In this document: positions 1 to 6,002 of the stretch, piece by piece | Numbering within the stretch: the stretch's first letter is position 1 | Layout of the letters: each line of letters starts with the position of its first letter | NCBI GenBank assembly: GCA_958354105.1 | Contig: CATWVA010000039.1 | Location: 1-15,938 of the forward strand | Source of the DNA: an uncultured Collinsella sp. | GTDB lineage: Bacteria > Actinomycetota > Coriobacteriia > Coriobacteriales > Coriobacteriaceae | Reading direction: 5' to 3' | Length of the DNA stretch: 15,938 nucleotides | Notes under the pieces: model-generated | Database searches by the model: none | The model's input: only the letters and a program-made list of their open reading frames with translations | Told to the model about the DNA's origin: nothing | Made by a program: the position numbers and the translations under genes

Positions 1-831
1 GATGTCGCCGGCGCCGACTTCCTGGCACTCGGTGCGGCCCAGGTAGTCGAAGGTAAAGAGCTGCTTGACGGTAGCGGTGGCACTGGAGCCATCGTTCTTC
101 ACAACCAAGATCTGGTCGCCCTGGTGGATGGTGCCGGAGTACACGCGGCCGATACCGATACGGCCAACGAAGTTGGAGTGGTCGATAGTCACGCACTGCA
201 TAGCCAGCGGGGCGTTCTCGTCAACCTCGGGCGCGGGCATGTCGTCGATGATCATGTCGAGCAGCGGATACATGTCCATGTTGCCGTCGTTGGGGTCAAG
301 GCGGGCAAAGCCATTCATGGCGCTAGCGTAGACCACGTGCTCCATGGCGAACTCAAGCTGGTCGTCGGTGGCGCCCAGGTCGGCCATGAGGTCCAGGCAG
401 TCGTTGTAGGCCTTCTCGGGGTTAGCACCCGGACGGTCGATCTTGTTGATGACGATCATGATTTTAAGGCCGGTGTCGATAGCGTGACGCAGCACGAAGC
501 GGGTCTGGGGCATGGGGCCCTCAAAAGCGTCGACCAGCAGCAGGGCGCCGTCGGCCATACGCAGCACGCGCTCGACCTCGCCACCAAAGTCGGCGTGGCC
601 CGGGGTGTCGATGACGTTGATCTTGACGTCCTTGTACTCGATAGAGATGTTCTTGGCGAGAATCGTAATGCCGCGCTCACGCTCCTGGTCGTTGGAATCC
701 AGGACGCGGTCCTCGACCTGCTGGTTGGCACGGAAGGCGTCCGTGGCACGCAGGAGCTTGTCGACCATCGTCGTCTTGCCGTGGTCGACGTGAGCGATGA
801 TGGCGATGTTCCTCAGATTGTCTACGCGCAT
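1..831 (-). CDS. typA: Translational GTPase TypA/BipA, N-terminal 277 residues (partial)
   Basis: Ribosome-associated GTPase of the EF-G/LepA superfamily, linked in other bacteria to stress adaptation and 50S subunit assembly. The G1 loop AHVDHGKTT is at residues 13-21, the switch ERGITI at 52-57, DTPGH at 75-79 (G3) and NKID at 129-132 (G4). SAMNG, a G5-like element, is at about 170-174, followed by the start of domain II (MQCVTIDHSNFVGRIGIGRV, 211-230). The reading frame is open to base 1, so the C-terminal half (family members are about 600 aa) lies outside the window. The ATG at 829-831 is preceded by AGGGGAAC, a usable ribosome-binding site. It has its own 117-bp upstream region with a hairpin, so it is probably transcribed apart from the three-gene operon to its right. 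The similarity to TypA is strong throughout. EF-G or LepA is less likely because the N-terminal LRNIAIIAHVDHGKTT and the QTRFVLRHA segment are TypA-like. Confidence 0.97.
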   Translation of the reverse strand, partial: MRVDNLRNIAIIAHVDHGKTTMVDKLLRATDAFRANQQVEDRVLDSNDQERERGITILAKNISIEYKDVKINVIDTPGHADFGGEVERVLRMADGALLLVDAFEGPMPQTRFVLRHAIDTGLKIMIVINKIDRPGANPEKAYNDCLDLMADLGATDDQLEFAMEHVVYASAMNGFARLDPNDGNMDMYPLLDMIIDDMPAPEVDENAPLAMQCVTIDHSNFVGRIGIGRVYSGTIHQGDQILVVKNDGSSATATVKQLFTFDYLGRTECQEVGAGDI

Positions 832-878
832 GTAGTTCCCCTATCTTCTATCTATATACAACCGGCACGCGTATGCGA

Positions 879-906
879 CCCGCCCAGCGATGCAACGCTC
901 GGCGGG
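879..906. repeat. Inverted repeat/hairpin in the typA leader
   Basis: CCCGCC (879-884) and AGCG (886-889) pair with CGCT (896-899) and GGCGGG (901-906). There is one C/C mismatch and a 6-nt loop. No U-tract follows on either strand, so it is not a standard intrinsic terminator. It lies between the 149-aa gene and typA and could be a transcript-end stem or a leader structure for typA. Confidence 0.5.
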
Positions 907-948
907 AATATTGAGCCTTTTACCGAAAACTCGTTTATTTTAGCGATT

Positions 949-1398
949 TTAGATGAGAGGGGTTTCCTCACCTGCAGGTTCAGGGTCGCTCCACATAAAA
1001 CCATCGCCGGCGCCCATGCCCTCATACAGCACATATGCCGAAAAACCGCTCTCGAGCGTGGTTTCGAAGAAGCTCACGAGCAGAGCATCGTGATAGCCGC
1101 CGTCAATCTCGACGCAGCCGGTGTAGCCGATGGCATAGCGGGCGATACGGCCCAGGCCCTCGTCCTTAAGACCCATCTTGTGCTCGGAAATAAAGTTGGT
1201 GGCCGCCTCCAGGCACGCCTCTTCGCCGTCCTCGTCAAGCGCCGCCAGATATCGGTTGGAAGCAGCGTCCTCGATCGCCACAACTACGCCCGGATTCTCG
1301 CCGGCGGCAAGGTCGTCCAAGAACGCACCAATCAGGTCACACACCATGGCGTCGAGCTCGGCGGAGACGTTACCGGCGTCCTGCATATCCTGTGCCAT
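949..1398 (-). CDS. Unrecognised 149-aa protein, third gene of the DUF151 operon
   Basis: I do not recognise a family. The product is acidic and soluble-looking, with no signal peptide or membrane segment. It looks like a compact alpha/beta fold: an amphipathic helix at about 10-32 (AELDAMVCDLIGAFLDDL), strands around 38-43 and 102-109, and a central helix at about 60-72. The C-terminal 20 residues are low-complexity and acidic. The ATG at 1396-1398 is preceded by GGGAAGG at good spacing. It begins 30 bp after the membrane-protein gene and in the same direction, so it is almost certainly co-transcribed with it and with the bifunctional-nuclease gene. The coding frame is well supported by length, start context and operon position. 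Function is not assigned. Confidence 0.8.
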   Translation of the reverse strand: MAQDMQDAGNVSAELDAMVCDLIGAFLDDLAAGENPGVVVAIEDAASNRYLAALDEDGEEACLEAATNFISEHKMGLKDEGLGRIARYAIGYTGCVEIDGGYHDALLVSFFETTLESGFSAYVLYEGMGAGDGFMWSDPEPAGEETPLI

Positions 1399-1428
1399 CT
1401 TTAGACCTTCCCATCGAGTCCGGCGTCG

Positions 1429-1818
1429 TTACAGTTCCTGTGCCTCGGCGGCGATCCTGGCGGCAGCGTCGCGGGCGCGCATCATATCCATCGCGCGCTT
1501 GTCGAGCACCTTGATCTGGCTGGTCAGCATTACCGCGTCGACCACACCCCAGATCACGAGGCCCGTAGAGATCGAAAACCCAAGCGCACCAACTGTACCA
1601 CGAAGGCGCGAACAGATTGCCGCGACAAGGGCGGAGATGACAACCATCTTGATAAACGAGCCGCGGCGTTCACGAAGCGTGCGGGCCTGCGTCACATAGG
1701 CAATGCGAGCCGCCTCGGATGCCTCCGAGCGCATCTGGGCTTCACGCGCGATAGCCGCCGCCTCGGCAGACATGCCGCCGGCCATCAGCGAACGCTCCGC
1801 AACCTGGCCGCCCCGCAT
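1429..1818 (-). CDS. Small predicted membrane protein, 129 aa, unknown function
   Basis: The protein has an Ala/Arg/Glu-rich amphipathic, probably coiled N-terminal region (about 17-50). Two hydrophobic segments follow at about 55-70 (FIKMVVISALVAAICS) and 76-98 (VGALGFSISTGLVIWGVVDA), then a charged C-terminal helix (about 103-128). This suggests a two-span membrane protein with both tails on the same side. No family is recognised. The annotated ATG (1816-1818) directly abuts the TAA stop of the upstream gene (TAAATG) and has no good ribosome-binding site, which suggests translation by coupling. An alternative start is Met12, preceded by GGAG at a workable distance. Its position between a DUF151 protein and an unknown soluble protein does not reveal its role. 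Confidence 0.75.
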   Translation of the reverse strand: MRGGQVAERSLMAGGMSAEAAAIAREAQMRSEASEAARIAYVTQARTLRERRGSFIKMVVISALVAAICSRLRGTVGALGFSISTGLVIWGVVDAVMLTSQIKVLDKRAMDMMRARDAAARIAAEAQEL

Positions 1819-2319
1819 TTAGAAATCATCGGGGGAAAGCGTATGGACGAACTCGTCGAACTTCTCGAACTCTTGCTCGTCGTCGACTTCCTCGGCATGG
1901 GTAGAAACAGTGCCCAGGCGATTCATGATGTCGTCTTCCACAAACATGGGGGCATTGCTGCGCACGGCAAGGGCAATGGCATCACTGGGACGGGCGTCGA
2001 TCTTGCGCTCGTCACCATCGGCCAGTACGACGATCGTCGCGTAGAACACCGGCGGCTCGGCGCGAACGATCTCGATGCGCTCGAGCTTGGCGCCCAGGGC
2101 GCCAACAGTATCGAGCAGCAGGTCATGGGTAATCGGGCGCTCGGCGCGGCCGCTATCGATGCCGCGGCTAATGGCAGCAGCTTCAAACGAACCAGTCTGA
2201 ATGGAAAGGGAACGCAGTGGCGCGGGCGAGTCCGATTTGCTGCAGCGCTCGCGAAGCACGATAAGCGATGGCACGGGACCGGCGGCCATGACGATAGTCT
2301 CTATGTCGACACGAACCAT
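1819..2319 (-). CDS. Bifunctional nuclease / DUF151 family protein, 166 aa
   Basis: This belongs to the DUF151 family (bifunctional nuclease; Thermotoga TM0160-like). Some members show DNase/RNase activity, but the physiological role is unsettled in bacteria. Family hallmarks seen here are EAAAI (46-50), RPITHDL (61-67), the core IDARPSDAIALAVRSNAP (107-124) and the C-terminal EFVHTLSPDDF typical of the family's tail. There is no UVR domain, so this is the short form. The frame is open upstream to 2367, but I chose the ATG at 2317-2319 because GGAGGTG lies just upstream and the family start MVRVDIETI follows. It is the first gene of a leftward three-gene operon with a candidate promoter at 2377-2406. 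Its stop codon touches the next start codon. Confidence 0.92.
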   Translation of the reverse strand: MVRVDIETIVMAAGPVPSLIVLRERCSKSDSPAPLRSLSIQTGSFEAAAISRGIDSGRAERPITHDLLLDTVGALGAKLERIEIVRAEPPVFYATIVVLADGDERKIDARPSDAIALAVRSNAPMFVEDDIMNRLGTVSTHAEEVDDEQEFEKFDEFVHTLSPDDF

Positions 2320-2376
2320 GGAACACCTCCGGTACGTAGCGGTTAACACACGGCAGGGTCGCCGCATTGAATAGCT

Positions 2377-2406
2377 ATACTACCCAATCTTTCGCACCGC
2401 ACACAA
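2377..2406 (-). promoter_or_regulatory. Candidate promoter for the DUF151 operon
   Basis: Read leftward, TTGTGT (2401-2406) and TAGTAT (2377-2382) are separated by 18 bases, about 60 bp upstream of the start codon. Matches to the sigma-70 consensus are moderate (3/6 and 4/6), so this is a candidate only. Confidence 0.35.
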
Positions 2407-2433
2407 AACCATAATGAGATTTATCGCAGACAA

Positions 2434-2464
2434 GAAAAAAGCCCCGAGGCAACGCCCCAGGGCT
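2434..2464 (-). terminator. Intrinsic terminator of the tRNA cluster
   Basis: Read leftward, AGCCCTGGGGC - GTT - GCCTCGGGGCT forms an 11-bp stem (two G-U pairs) with a 3-nt loop. A run of six T follows. It sits 15 bp after the last tRNA and ends the leftward tRNA transcript. Confidence 0.9.
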
Positions 2465-2478
2465 CTTCACAGTTTTGA

Positions 2479-2555
2479 TGGTGGACCTGACAAGATTCGA
2501 ACTTGTGACCTCCCGGTTATCAGCCGGACGCTCTAACCAACTGAGCTACAGGTCC
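2479..2555 (-). tRNA. tRNA-Ile (GAT), distal copy
   Basis: This is a 77-nt gene with the 3' CCA encoded. The cloverleaf is acceptor GGACCTG/CAGGTCC, D arm GCTC..GAGC, anticodon loop CTGATAA (anticodon GAT, so Ile), T arm ACAAG-TTCGAAT-CTTGT, discriminator A. It is identical in sequence to the copy at 2703-2779 and lies 4 bp downstream of tRNA-Ala in the leftward unit. Confidence 0.97.
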
Positions 2556-2559
2556 ATCA

Positions 2560-2635
2560 TGGTGGAGGTTAGGGGGATCGAACCCCTGACCTCAGGCTTG
2601 CAAAGCCCGCGCTCTCCCAGCTGAGCTAAACCCCC
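2560..2635 (-). tRNA. tRNA-Ala (TGC)
   Basis: This is a 76-nt gene with encoded CCA. The acceptor is GGGGGTT/AACCTCC (one G-U pair), the anticodon loop TTTGCAA (anticodon TGC, so Ala) and the T arm AGGGG-TTCGATC-CCCCT. It is cotranscribed with the tRNA-Ile that follows after 4 bp. Ile(GAT)-Ala(TGC) pairs usually sit in rRNA spacers. Here they stand alone with no rRNA in the window. Confidence 0.97.
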
Positions 2636-2646
2636 ACGGAGACAGT

Positions 2647-2691
2647 AATAAACACCCCAGCGGCGACTCGGCTCTCGCTGGGGTGTTTATT
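2647..2691. terminator. Perfect 16-bp inverted repeat between tRNA-Ile and tRNA-Ala
   Basis: AATAAACACCCCAGCG (2647-2662) and its exact reverse complement (2676-2691) flank a 13-nt loop. The T-rich outer stem ends make it look like a bidirectional terminator. No clear promoter is visible between it and tRNA-Ala, so it may be leaky or serve as a processing stem in a single tRNA transcript. Confidence 0.6.
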
Positions 2692-2702
2692 GCGAAAGAA
2701 AG

Positions 2703-2779
2703 TGGTGGACCTGACAAGATTCGAACTTGTGACCTCCCGGTTATCAGCCGGACGCTCTAACCAACTGAGCTACAGGTCC
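2703..2779 (-). tRNA. tRNA-Ile (GAT), promoter-proximal copy
   Basis: This is a 77-nt gene with encoded CCA, anticodon GAT, and the same cloverleaf and sequence as 2479-2555. The identity extends three bases beyond the 5' end (2479-2558 equals 2703-2782). It is the first gene of the tRNA unit, just downstream of a strong promoter. Confidence 0.97.
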
Positions 2780-2793
2780 ATCGCGCAAGGGAT

Positions 2794-2823
2794 ATATTAG
2801 ACGAGTCGTTACGCGCGCGTCAA
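2794..2823 (-). promoter_or_regulatory. Promoter of the tRNA cluster
   Basis: Read leftward, the -35 TTGACG (2818-2823) and -10 TAATAT (2794-2799) are separated by 18 bases. The predicted transcription start is only a few bases before tRNA-Ile at 2779, the short leader expected of a tRNA promoter. Confidence 0.8.
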
Positions 2824-2826
2824 CAA

Positions 2827-3013
2827 CTTTTTTGAAAATCTTTGAGGGGTGTCGCCCCCGACTGCCCGGCGGCATGCGAAGTCGCCTGCTCGGACAGTCC
2901 TGCTCGCACGGAGAGCACATTAAGTGCTCTCCGGCTCGTGCGGAACTCGCGATCGACTTCGCATGCCGCCGGGCAGCCGGGGCCGACGTGGGGTTCAAAG
3001 GTTTTCAAAAAAG
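2827..3013. repeat. 187-bp imperfect palindrome between gyrA and the tRNA cluster
   Basis: The outer ends are CTTTTTTGAAAA on both strands (2827-2838; reverse complement at 3002-3013). A perfect 22-bp inverted pair lies inside (2863-2884 with 2954-2975, core TGCCCGGCGGCATGCGAAG). At the centre is a perfect 10-bp stem CGGAGAGCAC (2909-2918) with GTGCTCTCCG (2924-2933) around ATTAA. The right tip overlaps the U-tract of the gyrA terminator. No credible gene lies in the 2780-3080 gap; besides this element it holds only the tRNA promoter and gyrA terminator. It could be a MITE-like mobile element or an extended transcription barrier. Confidence 0.85.
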
Positions 3014-3039
3014 CGGTCGGCGCGCAGTGCGCCGACCGC
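3007..3039 (-). terminator. Intrinsic terminator of gyrB-gyrA
   Basis: Read leftward, GCGGTCGGCGC and GCGCCGACCGC form a perfect 11-bp stem with a 5-nt loop, followed directly by TTTTTT. It lies about 40 bp after the gyrA stop codon. Confidence 0.93.
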
Positions 3040-3080
3040 CGATATATGGGGTCTGATATTTTTTTACCAGCTAGGGCCTC

Positions 3081-5819
3081 TTACTCGTCTAGGAGATCTT
3101 CTGGCATGTCGTTGTCGTCGCCTAGATCGACAGGGGTTTCTTCGGGGGCAGAGCCGTCTTCTGTGGCTTCGCCCTCGGGCTTCTCTTTGGCGGCTGTCAT
3201 GCGGGCCACGGCGCAGATGCGGTCGTTGTCGTCGACGGTCATCATCTTGACGCCCTGGGTGGCGCGGCCGGTCTGGCTGATCTCGTCGGTCTTGACGCGA
3301 ATGACCGTCGCGCCCTCGGTCACGATGAACAGCTCGTGCTGCGGGCCCACCGTTTTCATGGCCGCGAGGTTACCCTTACGCTCGGTCATTTGGATGGTGT
3401 AGACGCCCTGGCCGCCGCGATTCTGCTCCGGGTAGTCCGCAACCGGCGTGCGCTTGCCGTAGCCGCGCTCGGTGATGACGAACAGATCGCCGTTGCCGTT
3501 AGTGACTTCCATGCCCAGAACGCTCACGCCGTCCTTCATGCCGATACCGCGAACGCCGCTGGTGTCGCGGCCGGTAGCGCGCACCTGCTCCTCGGAGAAC
3601 ATGATCGCCTTGCCCGCGGTGGTGGCCAGGATAATCTTGTCACCCTCGCGCACGCGGCGCACGTTCAGCAGCGCGTCGTCGTCACGCAGGTTGATAGCGA
3701 TCAGGCCATCACGGCGGCTGCGGTCATACGCGCTCATCACGGTCTTCTTGACCATTCCGCTCTTGGTGGCAAACATCAGGTACTCGTCGGCCGGGAACTC
3801 GCGGCAGCTGATGACGCTCGCGATCTTCTCGCCCTCCTCGAAAGGCAGCAAGTTGACGATCGCGGTACCGCGTGCCTGGCGCGTACCTACCGGCAGCTCG
3901 TGCACCTTCAGGCGATAGACCTTGCCCTTGCTCGAGAAGAACAGCACGTACTCGTGCGTGGACGCGATGAACATCTCATCGATGACATCGTCCTCTTTGA
4001 GTTTGACGCCCGACACGCCCTTGCCGCCGCGCTTTTGGGCGCGGTAGGCGGCAACCGGGATACGCTTAACGTAGCCGGTGTGGGTGATGGTCACGACCAT
4101 ATCCTCGTCGGCGATGAGGTCCTCGACATCCAGGTCCTTCTCAACCTGGCTGATCTCGGTGCGGCGCTTGTCGCCAAACTTCTTGGAGATCTCGCGCATC
4201 TCTTCCTTGATGACGCCCAGGATTTTCTCCTCATGCGCCAGCAGGTCCTCGTAGTAGGCGATGGCGCGGCGCAGGCCGTCCAACTCTTCTTGGATCTTGT
4301 CGCGCTCCAGGCCGGTCAGGCGGCGCAGCTTCATCTCGAGGATGGCCGTGGTCTGCTCGGGCGTAAAGCCAAAGCGCTCGATCAAGCGGCTGCTGGCCTC
4401 GGAGTCGGTCTGCGAGGAGCGGATGATGCTAATGACCTCGTCGATATGGTCGAGGGCCATCAAATAGCCCTCAAGGATATGCGCGCGGGCCTGGGCCTTT
4501 TTAAGGTCGAAGCGGGTGCGGCGAGTGACGACGTCGACCTGGTGGTCGATATAGTGCTGCAGCATCTCGCGCAGGCTCAGGCATTTGGGAACGCCGTTGA
4601 CGAGCGCCAGGTTGTTGGCGCCAAAGGTCGTCTGCAGCGAGGTGTACTTATACAGGTTGTTGAGCACGACCTGCGGAATGACGCCCTTCTTGAGCTCGAT
4701 GACCAGACGGATGCCCTTCTGGTTGGACTCATCGCGCATATCCGAGATGCCCTCGATGCGCTTGTCGTTGACGAGCTGGGCGATCTTCTCCTGCAGGGTG
4801 CCCTTGTTGACCATGTAGGGAATCTCGGTAAAGACCAGGCGGCTGCGGCCGGTCTTGGTGGACTCCACATGTGCCTTGGCACGCACGGTAATGGAGCCGC
4901 GGCCGGTCTCGTAGCTCTGCTTAATGCCGGCGCTGCCCATGATGATGGCGCCGGTGGGGAAGTCCGGACCGGGCATGATCTGCATGAGCTCGTCGACGGT
5001 GGCGTCGGGGTTGTCGATCAGGTAGCAGGTGGCCTCGATCGCCTCGGTGAGGTTATGCGGGGCGATGTTGGTGGCCATGCCGACGGCGATGCCCTGACTG
5101 CCGTTGACCAGCAGGTTGGGGAAGCGCGCAGGCAGCGCCACAGGCTCGGCGAGCGACTCGTCGTAGTTGGGCTGCCAGTCGACGGTATCCTTCTGCAAGT
5201 CACGCAACAGTTCCATGGCGGGCTTGGCCAGGCGGCTCTCGGTGTAACGCATGGCCGCCGCGCCGTCGCCGTCGATGTTGCCGAAGTTGCCGTGACCGTC
5301 GATGAGCGGCGTGCGCATGGAGAACCACTGCGCCAGGCGGACCATGGCCTCATAGACCGCGAAATCGCCATGAGGGTGGTACTTACCGATAACTTCGCCG
5401 ACCGTCCAGGCTGACTTCTTATGCGGGCGGTTGGGGTAGATGCCGCTCTCGTTCATCGCGTACAGGATGCGGCGGTGCACCGGCTTTAAGCCGTCGCGCA
5501 CGTCCGGCAGGGCGCGCGCCGTGATGACCGACATCGAATACTCGATAAACGACTGCTTCATCTCGCGACCAAACTCCGAAATCTGGAGCTGACCGCCGTT
5601 GATATCCTCGCCGGCCGAGGCGCCACGGTCGACTTCGCCAAAGCTCTCCTCGAGCTCTACGTCGTCTTCTTCCTCATCATCATCGGCATCGGGGTTATAG
5701 GCGTCCGGATCGCCGTCCTCGCCCTGCTCAGCACGGGCAAGCAGGCGCTTCAGATCATCGGGCATACCGGCATCGCCGGCCTCGCCCATACCCTCGTTAT
5801 TGTTGATATCGTCTGCCAC
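3081..5819 (-). CDS. gyrA: DNA gyrase subunit A, 912 aa, Phe at the main quinolone position
   Basis: Cleavage and wrapping subunit of gyrase, acting with GyrB to introduce negative supercoils. The catalytic Tyr is residue 192 in AAMRYTE. The gyrase-specific box QKRGGKG at 595-601 separates it from ParC. The C-terminal beta-pinwheel spans about 575-870 and is followed by an acidic tail. The GTG at 5817-5819 follows AGGAGGT with short spacing. The first 80 residues are a strongly acidic extension (for example DADDDEEEDDVELEES at 44-59) ahead of the usual ISEFGREMKQSFIEYSMSV start, so the protein is longer than typical (about 800-880 aa). In the quinolone-resistance region HPHGDFAVYE, Phe153 (codon TTC, 5361-5363) stands where E. 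coli has Ser83, and Glu157 where it has Asp87. It is the second gene after gyrB, separated by 178 bp containing a large palindrome. Confidence 0.98.
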   Translation of the reverse strand: MADDINNNEGMGEAGDAGMPDDLKRLLARAEQGEDGDPDAYNPDADDDEEEDDVELEESFGEVDRGASAGEDINGGQLQISEFGREMKQSFIEYSMSVITARALPDVRDGLKPVHRRILYAMNESGIYPNRPHKKSAWTVGEVIGKYHPHGDFAVYEAMVRLAQWFSMRTPLIDGHGNFGNIDGDGAAAMRYTESRLAKPAMELLRDLQKDTVDWQPNYDESLAEPVALPARFPNLLVNGSQGIAVGMATNIAPHNLTEAIEATCYLIDNPDATVDELMQIMPGPDFPTGAIIMGSAGIKQSYETGRGSITVRAKAHVESTKTGRSRLVFTEIPYMVNKGTLQEKIAQLVNDKRIEGISDMRDESNQKGIRLVIELKKGVIPQVVLNNLYKYTSLQTTFGANNLALVNGVPKCLSLREMLQHYIDHQVDVVTRRTRFDLKKAQARAHILEGYLMALDHIDEVISIIRSSQTDSEASSRLIERFGFTPEQTTAILEMKLRRLTGLERDKIQEELDGLRRAIAYYEDLLAHEEKILGVIKEEMREISKKFGDKRRTEISQVEKDLDVEDLIADEDMVVTITHTGYVKRIPVAAYRAQKRGGKGVSGVKLKEDDVIDEMFIASTHEYVLFFSSKGKVYRLKVHELPVGTRQARGTAIVNLLPFEEGEKIASVISCREFPADEYLMFATKSGMVKKTVMSAYDRSRRDGLIAINLRDDDALLNVRRVREGDKIILATTAGKAIMFSEEQVRATGRDTSGVRGIGMKDGVSVLGMEVTNGNGDLFVITERGYGKRTPVADYPEQNRGGQGVYTIQMTERKGNLAAMKTVGPQHELFIVTEGATVIRVKTDEISQTGRATQGVKMMTVDDNDRICAVARMTAAKEKPEGEATEDGSAPEETPVDLGDDNDMPEDLLDE

Positions 5820-5895
5820 GTTACCTCCTCATGGTTTGCGTGGTCCATTAGTTCCCTACCACGGAGACGGATTACCGGGAATGCCGGATAACCCT

Positions 5896-6002
5896 CCTAG
5901 GTTTTCCAGGTGCCCCAGGTTGCCCTGAAGGATGAGGGCGCACGCCTTGCGTGCGGCGCCCGAAATCCTGAAGGGCAAGATGGGGTGCCTGGGAAAGCTA
6001 GG
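5896..6002. repeat. 107-bp imperfect palindrome between gyrB and gyrA
   Basis: The ends are CCTAG.TTT (5896 onward) and its reverse complement ending at 6002. Within the arms, CCAGG, GCCCC/ACCCC, TTGCCCT, AGGAT and GGGCG match in order. The tip is CACG-CCTTG-CGTG (5941-5953). The right end covers the gyrB stop codon (5998-6000). There is no U-tract at the base, so it looks like a large mRNA stem between the two cistrons rather than a terminator. Confidence 0.8.

Noticed and set aside
124..1404. 426-residue open frame on the plus strand
   Set aside because: It spans the opposite strand of typA and the 149-aa gene, including their intergenic hairpin. The minus-strand genes are clear.
2744..3056. 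Short overlapping frames in the gyrA-tRNA gap
   Set aside because: They arise from the arms of the 187-bp palindrome, which gives similar peptides on both strands. No start signals.
3336..5414. 692-residue open frame on the plus strand
   Set aside because: It lies fully antisense to gyrA, with Val/Leu/Ala/Asp/His-rich composition typical of shadow frames in GC-rich genes, no ribosome-binding site and no family features.
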